DNA from: Eretmocerus hayati
Lineage: Eukaryota > Arthropoda > Insecta > Hymenoptera > Aphelinidae
DNA length: 64,000 nt
Direction of reading: 5' to 3'
Assembly: GCA_029851415.1 (NCBI GenBank)
Contig: CM056742.1
Location: forward strand, 158,911,121-158,975,120
Shown here: positions 50,461-61,300 of the stretch, piece after piece
How positions within the stretch are numbered: position 1 is the stretch's first letter
Layout of the letters: each line of letters starts with the position of its first letter
Translations under genes and position numbers: made by a program
Notes under the pieces: model-generated
Databases searched by the model: none
What the model saw: only the letters and a program-made list of their open reading frames with translations
What the model was told of the DNA's origin: nothing

Positions 50461-50596
50461 GTCATGAGTTATGAGGAACTCGGGTCATGAGGAACTCGAG
50501 TCATGAGGAACCCGAGTCGTGAGGAACTCGAGTCATGAGGAACTCGAGTTATGAGGAACTCGGGTCATGAGGAACCCGAGTTATGAGGAACGAGTT
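50461..50596. repeat. 16-bp minisatellite, about 8 copies
   Basis: Unit ATGAGGAACTCGAGTC with C/T, G/A variants (ACCCGAG, TTATGAG). A degenerate outlier lies at about 50892-50930. Many units contain the palindrome CTCGAG. Confidence 0.9.
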
Positions 50597-51077
50597 TTGC
50601 GGAGTCTGTGATGAGGGATAAATTGTCAGAAATGAGGCATGGTCATGGGCATAGAAATGCTGGAATTAAGTCTAATTACGTATAGCTAGGCCTCATCTGA
50701 TGTAGTTCGCTCTAGTTTGGTTCGGTGGGTTTTTATTCGGTGATTGGGTGGCCGTATGGGTCATGGCAGGTTGGTGAATCCGTGGGTGATGGGTCGATGA
50801 GTGGGTCTGTGATCGAGTGGTCGTATGGGTCATGGGTAGGTGGAACAGGGGCCATGTGGGACACGGGTTGGTGAATTGGTGGGAATGTGTTATGAGAAAT
50901 TGAGTCGTGAGGAACTGAGTTATGAAGGGTTACAACAGATTGTTCGATTCGGAGTTACGTGAAAAGTTGTTCGATTCATTCACTGGTTACGTCGTGTGTT
51001 ATTTTGGATACTCTGCTAGGCATTCCAATGTAATTGTATCATCGAATTTTTTCTTTCCAATAATTAAGCGCCAGTCT

Positions 51078-51220
51078 AAATTTTGTTCGTCCGGATCCCT
51101 CGTATCTGGTTGCCTATGTGGAAGGACTGAAATATCATGGGTAGGTGGATGAGTGGGTAAATGGGTGGCTGGGTCCGTGGTCGGGTGGCCGTATGGGTCA
51201 TGGGTAGGTTGGTGAGTGTT
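51078..51220. repeat. Module plus GGTGGATGG minisatellite, fourth site
   Basis: ATTTTGTTCGTCCGGATCCC, TATCTGGTTGCCTATGTGG and ATGGGTAGGTGGATG follow in the same order as at 31.3, 31.9 and 50.3 kb. The minisatellite part is a degenerate GGGT/GGGTGG run. Confidence 0.5.
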
Positions 51221-51929
51221 GGGTTATGGATTATGGCAATAGTACAGAGAAGTAGCGTGGAGGCACAAAAATAACGTAAATTTTTTGCGAAACTTATATC
51301 GATTTGAGCTAACCAGGGGTGCACGAGATGTAGGTCTCTGGTTTTGGTGAACAGTCTCATCCAACCCCCAAAGACGATATCTGAAGGTTTACAGTTGGAT
51401 GCTCAAGGGCTTTAGAGTTACAGACTTTGGTATTGCCCACAAGGGCTCCCATGCTAAGAAAACATAGTGGAAATAGGTCATTCATTGATGACATGTTTCG
51501 AGCTCTACAATATAAGTATTCTCAAAGTCAAATATCTTTAAATGCCAGATTCTATTGGCTTCGGATGGTTCGTGCGTTCTTTATTGATTGATATTACACG
51601 CAATGTGTGCGCGTTCATTACTTTTGTAAAGTGTAGCTGTTTTATACAGGGGACTGACTAATTTCTGGCAACGCTGGTGATGGAATGAGACGAAAGAATA
51701 GGATGTTGGCATACTTGAAATTCTCATTTGGTAACTTCGAGAAGTAACCACCCAGTTATTGCTTGCAACGCTTTGCAACAATTTCGTTAGGTTTACTATC
51801 AGAATATTTCACTTTAATGAATGTCAAATTGAGATTACTAAATAAAATCACCAAACCACAACACTTATATTTAGAACAAAATTAAGTCAAAACTTGCAGA
51901 GTTATACTAGGCAGTCTAGATTTAATTTG

Positions 51930-52060
51930 TTCAATCCGGTATAACAACTGGTTGTATAAGGGTGGTGGGTAGGGGGGGGGGGGGTGCATGGATGAATGAA
52001 TGGGTGGATTAATGAGTGGATGGATGGTTGGGGATGATAATGGGGACGGGGATGGGGGTG
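51930..52060. repeat. Module remnant plus poly-G and GGATG minisatellite, fifth site
   Basis: TTTGTTCAATCCGGTATAAC and ACTGGTTGTATAAG recall the module. GGGTGGTGGGTAGG, about 13 G, then GGATGAATGAATGGGTGG follow. The most degenerate of the five sites. Confidence 0.4.
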
Positions 52061-52084
52061 AGAAGTACCGGGCTGAAATGGTAT

Positions 52085-52507
52085 AGTCCGGTCTGGTTTG
52101 GTCCAGATTGGCGTTATTGAGTCAAATTCGGTCTAACCTATTCTCATGTGGTCTATTCCTTTCTGATTAGGTTAGGTTTAGTCCAATTCGGTCGACTTCG
52201 GTCGAAAAGTCTAGCTCGGTCGAGCTCGGTCTGGTTCGGGGTAATTAGGTCGCGTTCGGTCTAGTTCTGTTAAATTAGGTCTAGCTCGAATTAAAGAAGT
52301 ATATTTGATCGGTCTTTGTGAGTTAAAGTCAGCTGGTACTGCTGAAATTTTTGGCATCAATCGAGAATGGATTTTTCTCCACTCTCAATCAATTTTAGAA
52401 ATACCAGCTGACTTTAACTCGCAAAGACCGATCAAATATACTTCCATAATTTGAAATTCCCGCGAGTGATAAATACGATATCCGATCATATCGATCGAGT
52501 GTCATAA

Positions 52508-52539
<32 letters not shown>

Positions 52540-53131
52540 CTCCGGCGGGAGGCCGAAGACCTGCCAAAAGTAAAAATGGTGAGAAATCAAATAGAAATAG
52601 CGGTTTAAAATCACCTTTCTCGCAAGCGCTCAACGAAGATGAACTTTCGTATATAAGGACATTCTAACCATCGAACATTCGGCCACTTGAGCCGCGTGTC
52701 AGTGATAAACTCTCATTGCTCTTCCACCACTTTGAAAATCTCGAGCAATGAGAGAAGGTGTAATTCAGTCTATTTCAGTCTAATATTGTCAAATACGGTG
52801 TAGTTCCGTCCCATTCGGTCTATTCTTATCTAGGTCGGTCTAATTTGGTCCTTTTCGATCTAGCTTGGTGTAGTTGGGTCTTGATCGGGCCAATTCGATC
52901 TATATCAGTTCAGTTTGGTCTAATTAAGTCTAGCTCGGTCTAGTTTGGGGTGATTAAGTCTTGTTCGGCCTACTCTGGTCTAATTCGGTCTAGTTCAGTC
53001 TTGTATGGTCTAATACGATCTAGTTCGGTCCAATTAGGTCTAGTACAATCTAGGTCGATCTAATTCGGTTTGGTTTGGTCCAATCAGGTTGGTCTAGTTC
53101 GGTCTAGTTTGGCCTAATTTGGTCTAGTTTG
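52085..53131. repeat. 10-bp minisatellite GGTCTAGTTC, split by an insertion
   Basis: Degenerate copies of GGTCTAGTTC/GGTCTAATTC run through 52085-52290 and resume at 52766-53131. The 475 bp between hold a small inverted-repeat element, a TA microsatellite (52511-52540) and unrelated sequence. Confidence 0.8.
52296..52444. mobile_element. 149-bp MITE inside the 10-bp minisatellite
   Basis: 43-bp terminal inverted repeats starting GAAGTATATTTGATCGGTCT match with one difference. The loop region of about 60 bp has no coding capacity. Confidence 0.75.
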
Positions 53132-54071
53132 TAGTTGCTCTTATATGCACCAAGTCCGGAGATCAACGGTCAACTTATGCACACTGCACAATGAATTGAA
53201 TTGGCATCGCTTTGATTAACCCTTTACATTCACGCCATGTAAGGGAAGTTTTTCAGCCTAATCGATTGATCAAAGATATACCAGGTCAGCTAATTGAAAA
53301 GAAACTATGCAATTCCGCAATATTCATTGTTGCTTACTTGAAGTTATATCTCCACAATTAGCCAGTATAATTTGATATAATACCAATTTCGCGAACTATT
53401 TTAAAACTTTTTTTAGACACCTTGGATTGATCAGCAATCATTATTTTACAACTATTCTTATTGAACTATAGAAGCATTTCTGGTGCCTATGACTTATCAA
53501 GAACATTTACAAGCCGAACGAGCGGTAGCGAGTAAGGCAAAAACGCTAGTCTCAATGAATCTCTCAGAACTTTTATTCTATTGCATCATTCGGTCTGAAT
53601 CTTGAATATTATCATGATTTTGACCTTTCCGAACAACTTTCTCGCTTTGAGTTTTCGTGTAGTTCAAAATTGAAAAAAAAGTTTCTCGCATGTCGAAAAT
53701 TATGCTAACGTTGAAGGAACCTATGAAAATCATTAGAGAATACAACGATTATTCTAATTTTTTTGGTATAATATTTCATCACGAATCTTACACTACGCGG
53801 AAGCAATGTTCTTCAACTATGCGTGTACAAAATTTCACCTACATTCATCGAGTCATGTCACAGTGACGACGTGATATGTACCGGCCGTGCGCCGTAGCAC
53901 GAGCTTCAAATCAACGTGGTCGCGTCCGCACCGATTTCGAGATCTTGCCTAGCATGGAAAAGAGGGATGCCTCGCATGAAGAATCTCAGCGCGAGCCGCT
54001 GCACATCAATTGAATCGAAACTACAAAGAATGAATACAAAGTATTCACGAGGTTATCATTTTCGATTGATT

Positions 54072-54575
54072 TCATAAATCCAACAATAACAAACGATAGC
54101 TCATATATCCAATAATAGCAAACAAAACCATATTAAGTAGCATTAGACAGAAAATTGAGAAGAAGCTGTCGATCTCATCTCTATAACCAGCATAATAAGT
54201 ATAATCGTCATCACAACAGTTGAGTAATTTCAACACATCTTGTACTCCCAAATTGAAGATGTGAGCGTAAAAGTGATAATGTTGGTCAACACTATCAAAT
54301 TCAACGCCATCGTCTCTCGTCAATTGTTCAAGTTCCTTCATGGCCGTTTTGTTTTCCGCAGCATTATCTAATGTGAATCCTGAGTCATTCTTTTGGATAC
54401 CGTAGGATTTGACACATTCGTAAAAAAATTTGCGATATCCTTACACCACTGTGCTCACCTCCTGAAGCTATCAAGTCCAGGGCAATTGACTGCAACTCCC
54501 CATTTATGTTAACAAATTGTGCTAGACATTTTTTTCGCTCCCGGCTATGAAACTCGCATTTTTCTGGCCTAGGAA
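54072..54575 (-). pseudogene. hAT-superfamily transposase remnant
   Basis: Translating the minus strand gives pieces in the order of the hAT catalytic core. First is NINGELQSIALDLIASGGEH-SG (the W-L...HTG region, Trp missing). After a frameshift in a T-run comes FTLDNAAENKTAMKELE (the TDNA-N motif with its Asp). Then HYHFYAHIFNLGVQ matches the C-AH-LNL motif with Cys replaced by Phe or Tyr. At least one or two frame changes and no start region, so it is non-functional. It lies within the ~735-bp insertion (54000-54733) that splits the right foldback arm. Family assignment is from motif order, not a search. Confidence 0.7.
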
Positions 54576-54795
54576 TTGCGATTCAGAAGTCGAAAGCGGA
54601 AAAAAGAAACAAAAGGTCATCGGACTTTGCAGCAGTGTATATATTTCGATCTGGCGTGTATACAACTACGATCACTGTATTTTATACTTTTATGGAGCAA
54701 ATAGGATCCAAAGTTTTATGAATCCAAACGCAATGAGTTTGGATGTGGCGGCGCCACCGGGATTTCTGCTGCCTACTTTTCTGCGTGAAGACACA

Positions 54796-56900
54796 GTCAC
54801 ACTCAACCACTCACACTGCGCCTCCGAATCATCAAGTACTTATTTCTAGATATCCCCAGCTACGTCTATAATATTTTTTTTGGCTATATGCCTCTCGTGA
54901 ATCGTGGTTTCCGGGCTTGGAGTCAACTCAGAAAAAATTTAATAACAAGTATCATCCTCCACTCAATTAACAAGCGGAGACCTGCAGAGTGTCAACTTCT
55001 CTGAGTGCAACCTATTCGTATATACACAGATGAGAACCGCAATAATCACAAGACGAAAAAATTCTTCCTAGGCAAAGCAACCAAAAAATTCAGTCCTCGC
55101 TCCATCAATCTGTGGATTGTTTCATGAGTACCGAATGTCAGATGAATCACATTTTGGAAAAATATGTCACAGCTCAAGCAGACCTCTTAAGGGAACCGAA
55201 GTTAGCACCACACAACTATTTTGATCGAAACTCATCGGACATGAGGAGGTAAACAAAGCATAAAGACGGATACAGAAAGATGAGTAGGATAGAGTGCTCC
55301 GACAAATTCACTCTCCCATAGCCCAGATTTCATGCATCAGGACCAGATTTGCGCTCACACAAGGGCAATCAAGCCATACACCGCGAGCTTTGGGCTTTAC
55401 TCTCGAGAACCACTATACCCGCAGGCGTCAACTGCGCAAAGCGTGCACTTGTACTCGGGCACTCGACGTATTTACGCGTAGAGAATCTGGCTGCGGCTAT
55501 TGCTTGCAATGCGGCAAGGTGTAGCCCGAGGCCCTCCTAAAACCGGACATTGCCCACTGCAGCGAACCCTTTCCTCCTGTGACGTTCCTACACACAAGTA
55601 TACCTGTTATCACATATAGACGATGGACTTTGAGTGTAAAAGCTGGCCGTGGGCTAAGAGTGAGTCTGTGCTCTCTCAAGCTTAGTAAACTCGGTCTTTT
55701 CGCACTCACAGACAAGGAAAGCAGAGCAAGTAAGGGCTGTTTGTGCCCCCGGCAATCATGGCTACGTTGCTCTGGCTCTGATGAGGCTCAAGAGAGCCTT
55801 GGTTTGCACAACTCCCGAAAGGGGGGCCCGATTGCAAAATTCGTCAGAGTTGAAATCTAGATTGAATTAGAGATCATTATGGCCTAATGCAATCAAACGA
55901 CCGCAAACATCGAATGATTTGGGTTATTGATATATCTACACGGTGGACAATGAGTCCTGTACTGTTCAAGATAAACTCAGATATCTGGACAAAAATCGAT
56001 TCTGTTTTTGGATCCTATCCTGAGTAGAACACATGATACCATATTCTCCCAAATAAAGTACCGAGATTAAGATTCTGTTCCCCAATGGAATCTATATCGT
56101 ATCAATTCCAATCAGATTCCATTACATTCGAAACTCCAATTAACTGGAATGGTAACCCGACAATAGTGAAGTTCAATCAACCACTTTCATGCTTGATGCC
56201 TGCAGCTGTCGACAATGAAATTCAAAGGATTCTTAATTTGATGTATGTGAAGGGGCAAAACAGTATTATCCAAAAAATGTTACACAACCTGCACTCAACG
56301 TTTTGATTAAAATATACTTTTGTAAATTCATAGAGGCATTCCTCAAATAGACTGCTCAAGAATATTTGATTTCTGAAAACATTGGAATGATAAATGCTAC
56401 CGAGATTGATGATTTTTGCAGCTTCCAGAGGTTACTTCTGATTAATGTACTAGAACGATATGCATCATCGGATGACGACGTCCATGATACAGCTGCTTAG
56501 TAACAAGCCATTATAGTGGGACGCAAAACTGATTGTAAGTGCTCCTTGATCACTTACGCGTTAAAGAAGGAACGTGAGTTTGCTTCATGATCAAATTGGT
56601 CTGTATTGTAGAAAATCTCTGTGTTGTCAATTTGGCGAAAGGAAAACACCGAAAACCCTTGAGCATTGCAGTAACTAGTTTTTTAGGACGGTATGTTCTT
56701 CTCCTCTAGTGGATCATCGTTTTTGAGTCAGGGGCCAAGAGTGGTACGCTTATTGTCAGGAGGCTATAGTGGGACAGTCCGTTTTTGTGATTTTACAGTA
56801 CTATAACTATATCTGTTGAGGTGGATACACTAACTACGAAACATATGTACTCCAAATTAGATCATCTCTGGACTTTGAATCGGATTTAAGTTCAAAATTA
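54796..56900. other. Intergenic, no gene recognised
   Basis: A less AT-rich interval at 55290-55860 carries open frames on both strands, up to 93 codons, without similarity. Nothing else supported. Confidence 0.4.
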
Positions 56901-57528
56901 CTTGTTCCAGTATAGCTTTCACTCTCGAAGGCATGGAATACAACAGTTAGTTTTGCTCAAACAAAATGGAATGTGCAGATTTGGATTCGCAGATTAGGAT
57001 CACTTCAGTGCGCAATAAATATAGACGATTTGTTGATGAAATCTTGTCATTCATTACCGAATTAATTTTATTGAGAGGTATGATTCTGTTCCAGTTTAGC
57101 CTCTAATTTCAGAATAGTGGGACCTATACTGAAGCAGTAATGTTAGTCATCTTATGAAACGACACTTGTGTTGTGAAAGGTAATTCACTTGGATCCATCA
57201 TACATGTAAACTCAAAAATATATCATTTATGAGCTTTGATCCTGTATGAAACTTGATTTCACTAAACCACGATTTGTTCCAGAATAGGTCCCAATTTTTA
57301 GGGGCGGAACATGAAGTGGAACATCCCATGGGGGGATGGGATGGGAAGTGATTATGGTACCATGTACTTCATGATTTTTTGTCAAAACAAAAAGTTTTGA
57401 TTAAATATCGTGATGTATGAAGTCCAATTTCATTATAATAATGAGCGTGCTAATATGTTTCCTTAGGCGAATGGCCAGTTTTTGCGGGGAAACTACGTGT
57501 TCCATTGTAGGCGCCTAATTTCAGTATG
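56510..57528. repeat. Degenerate repeats with TGTTCCAG and ATAGTGGGAC motifs
   Basis: TGTTCCA followed by a TATAG/TTTAG/AATAG/TGTAG string occurs at about 56908, 57087, 57278 and 57499. TATAGTGGGAC or AATAGTGGGAC occurs at about 56510, 56762 and 57113. The spacing of 180-250 bp suggests an old tandem array or a decayed transposon. Confidence 0.35.
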
Positions 57529-57535
57529 AAATACA

Positions 57536-57718
57536 GTAGGACCCACTTAATGTGATTTCATTGGGCCGAGATAACTTGATGCTGATGAGTGAGTGATTCT
57601 TATATCCGTAACTTATTGTATTACATTGTTCAATATAAAGCCGAATCGAGCCTAGTGATTATCATCACATGTACCGATTGATTCTATTATCCGTGATCAT
57701 ATTAAGCAGGACCTACTG
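57536..57718. mobile_element. 183-bp pogo/Tigger-like MITE
   Basis: The ends CAGTAGGACCCACTTAATGT and, on the other strand, CAGTAGGTCCTGCTTAATAT form terminal inverted repeats. TA duplications flank it at 57534-57535 and 57719-57720. CAGTAGGWCC ends with TA duplications are typical of pogo/Tigger-type elements. Non-coding. Confidence 0.75.
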
Positions 57719-58268
57719 TATGGAGTTTCACTATTGGTGCTTTTACCTCATACTTTGAGTTACTAAACTCGATCAGATAGGAAAAATACGAATGATGAGA
57801 CTCTATGCTATCCAAAAAATTCAACTTTTCACAGATATTTATTGAACTAAAACCATATTTCCAAAAATAATAGTGGCTAAAAAAACATCGATTCCCTCAC
57901 ACATAAAGGAAATGACATTGTCATGGAAGACAATTCATCCTAATTCAATGGAACTCTAATTCCTAATTCTGGCAGATTGCACACTTACAATTAAGAATCA
58001 AATATACATTGGCAGGGGCAAGTGATTCATGAGTCGTATTCGTTTACTCATCTGCTTTAGCATAGCTGAAGTGAATAATCATATTCAATGACTCGAACAA
58101 TCCGAGCTTTTGAACTCGAATCGGATCATCTACAAGGCGTAATACTTTCACTGTAATTCACATATACGATTAGACTGTTCTCGTGCTTCGATTACTTCTT
58201 TCCTCAGCAGCGAACTTGGAAAAATCAAGTGACACTCTATTCTTCAACGAATATTGTTGGTATCGAAT

Positions 58269-58308
58269 ATGCGACTCGCGCTTTTCCTACTGAAAATAGG
58301 GATATTTT
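58269..58308 (+). CDS. Protease homolog exon 1 (signal peptide)
   Basis: ATG CGA CTC GCG... ending TTTT|GTAAGTG, phase 1. Hydrophobic leader of 13 residues before a Cys codon completed by exon 2. No canonical TATA box was seen just upstream. Confidence 0.75.
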
Positions 58309-61300
58309 GTAAGTGAATTCGTATTGTCAAATTTTGAATGTGAGGCCATTTCTTAACCAATCTATGACATTCTCGCGACTTTCATGAAATTTCAATTTAC
58401 AGGTAGCGAATTCAACAATCTGAATGGACAACCTCTTTTCGCAACAGCTGGTGCTGTTGCTGATCCAGTGAATGGTCAGTTACCATTTATTGCACTTCTC
58501 ACAAACAATAGAGGAGAACACCTTTGCACTGGTTCACTGATCTCGGAGAAGCATGTCCTTACAGCGGCGAGTTGCCTCAATAAAATATCACCAACATCGA
58601 ATACAAAAGTGGTATTAGGAACCTTAGATCATTGGTCACCCGCACACAATAAATTCGACATACAATCGACACTTACTTACAAGACTTGGTGTATGTTGCA
58701 TCCAGCAAGCTGTTTCTATGAAAAATTTACCGACGATATTGGAATCATACTGGTACGATTAGTCAAAAAAGTTTCAGAACTAAGTATCTCAAAAATAAAT
58801 TGAGAATTCCACATGTGATTCCCGACAATAATTATGGTTACTTCAAGATTGAATATAGTATTTCTCGAAACAATAATACTACTTACACACTTTCAGCTGA
58901 AAACTAAAAATGCAAAAATACGACCGACTATGATCAAGGATTCGAAATTTGAGCCTGGTTTAAAACTCAGGGTCATAGGATGGGGTGAAAATGGCGACAG
59001 AGTGCCACCTCAGAAACCTAGAAAAGCAGTCATGACAGTTCTGAGCAAACAAGAGTGCGAACAAAGAGTGAAAAACCTCGTGCATCCGTGCTTTTCTGAT
59101 GTTGTACTGCCAGATAAAGTTTCATGCGCTGTTTCAGATCCTCCGATTTTAGTGGCTGAGGTGAGTCAGAGAGAAGGTGTGTGGAGTGCCTTAAATTTAC
59201 CACTTCACACTGGTTTTCACACGAACTCAATTAAATATAGTAGCGGTTAAATGATTCTGTACAGCCACACACCTTAAATTCATACCAACATTTGAATTTT
59301 CCGTGAGAACATATATACAGTATGTATCGGAATTGGTGAACATACCGGAACTGGGGTATGGATCGCATCTCATAGTTTTGTTGGGAGTTTTCAGAAGTTT
59401 TTGTAATAGTTCTTATTCCTTGTAACTTTTAATTCAAAAGGCCTCTTTTATCATCACATTTGTAATGCTTCGGACCAGGTGCCAACTTCGCGCGCGTGAT
59501 GATGCGCCATCAAGCATCACGTAGCAAACAAGGGTTTGTTGTGTAATGATTAGTGTAATGTCATCTGGGTTGAGGTCGGGTGCTTATCGTTTTCCGATGA
59601 GGTGTGATAAATTCATTACTGTTTCGTGGTGGCAAAAGTGATTACTGGTGCACAAGTGGTCATTTTTCATGTGCGTTAGTGGGCGATGGGCAACGGCTCA
59701 GAACCGGGTTAGGCTGGAGCGCACGTGTTATCGCGATGACAGACAAGGGACTACGCTGCGTCATGAAATTCAAAATCAATTTGGTACCCAAAAGATCATT
59801 TCCGTTTTCAAAAGTTCCATCTTCGCGTGCACTAAGAACATTTTTTGTGGGCACTGCGCTTCAAAATCTAATTTTTGCGTACGCTTACGATGTTTTTTGC
59901 GTGAGCTACAATCGAGAATTCAATTCTTACGTACGCTAGAGTTATCATTCGCGTGCGGTACATTCCAAGGTACAATTCAAGACAGCGAACGAGCAAGGCA
60001 TCGAAGTTAGCGAACGAGAATTTTGAATTTTGCATTGTAGCGCACGTAAAAAACATCGTTAGCGTAAGCGAAGATGAACTTCCCAATTGTAGTGCACGCG
60101 AAAGACATCTTCATCGCACTCGAACATTGAATTTGGATTGTAACGCATGCGAATCACATCGTTAGCGTGCGCGAGAATGGAACTTTTGAAAACAAGGCAT
60201 GTTCATACTTGCATGACTGCACGGGAAGAATCTCTTGGGTACCAAAATGGTTTTAAAAACTATTGCAGCGTAGCCCTTTGTCTATAATCACGATGAAACA
60301 CTAGAAAACATGAGCGCATCATCTGTAAGGGGGGTCGTCTGCAACACGTGGACCACGACCTCAGACAACATTAATGATGTGCATCTTGCACTCCGGCCTA
60401 ACCCACAGTTGAGCCGGTGCCGATTGCCCACTTATGCCCACGAAAAATGACCACTCGCGCACCAGTAATCACTTTTGTCACCGCAAAACAGTGATAAATT
60501 CGTTACATTTCATCAGAAAACGGTAAACATCATACCTCGACCTAGATGACAACATTACACGAACCAATACACGACAAACGCTTGTTGGCTATGTAATCGA
60601 CGGCAAACCATTCCCTCATCCGCTTCCAAGCATTACAAGTTTAATGGTGGAAGAGGCTTTTTGAATCAAAAGGTACAAAACATGAAACCTATACCAAGAA
60701 ATTTCGAAAACACCCAACAAAATTACAAAATGCGATCCATTCCATACCCCAGATACGGCATATATGTTACCGTGAAAGCCCGAAATCCGTGATTGCCGGG
60801 CATTTACCACTGAATCCTAAGATTCGATGATCGAGGCTAGTGAATGCTGACATTCACTAGCGAAAGCCCGGAATTCGTAGCTGATATCGTTGCTGAGGCC
60901 ATATTTCGGGCTTTCACTAGTGAATGTCAATATTGACTGACCCGGACAAGTGAATGTCGGAAATCGGAAGAATTGGGGAATGGAATTCAAATAAAATGTC
61001 AAACACATTGTCTCATTATCCCAAGTTTCCGAGGCAAGTTGGAATATGGAAAAATCAAGGTATAGTGTTCAATACTCTCTCAACCTTTCCGTATGAACCC
61101 CCACTCTGTGGTAACTCCGAAAAGAGTGAGTTTCACTCTTTTGGAGTGAAAATTTTACGCGGGCCCAAGTGAATCTCATTATTTCCGAATTGCGACAAAA
61201 AGGGGGTTTCACTCAAAAAGGTTGAGGAAGTATGGCCTCTTTATTCATCACCCATCGAATGAGGTCAGGAGTTCCTGATTTCGAACCTTCATCTACTAAG

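Larger units (their letters stand above)
49690..54795. mobile_element. ~5.1-kb foldback-like structure with ~475-bp inverted arms
   Basis: The left arm, 49690-50163, is the reverse complement of 53586-53999 plus 54733-54795. Shared strings include GATGTGGCGGCGCCACCGGG, CATGACTCGATGAAT, GTGTAAGATTTGTGATGAA and CTCAAAGCGAGAAAGTTGTTC. The right arm is split by a ~735-bp insertion. Between the arms lie GGTGGATGG minisatellites, a 16-bp minisatellite, a 10-bp minisatellite and a (TA)n run. No transposase of its own was seen. This resembles foldback elements, in which long inverted arms enclose tandem repeats. Confidence 0.7.

Noticed and set aside
50461..50596. Regularly spaced short repeats that could be mistaken for a CRISPR array
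   Set aside because: Head-to-tail 16-bp units without unique spacers, in a eukaryotic genome; this is a minisatellite.
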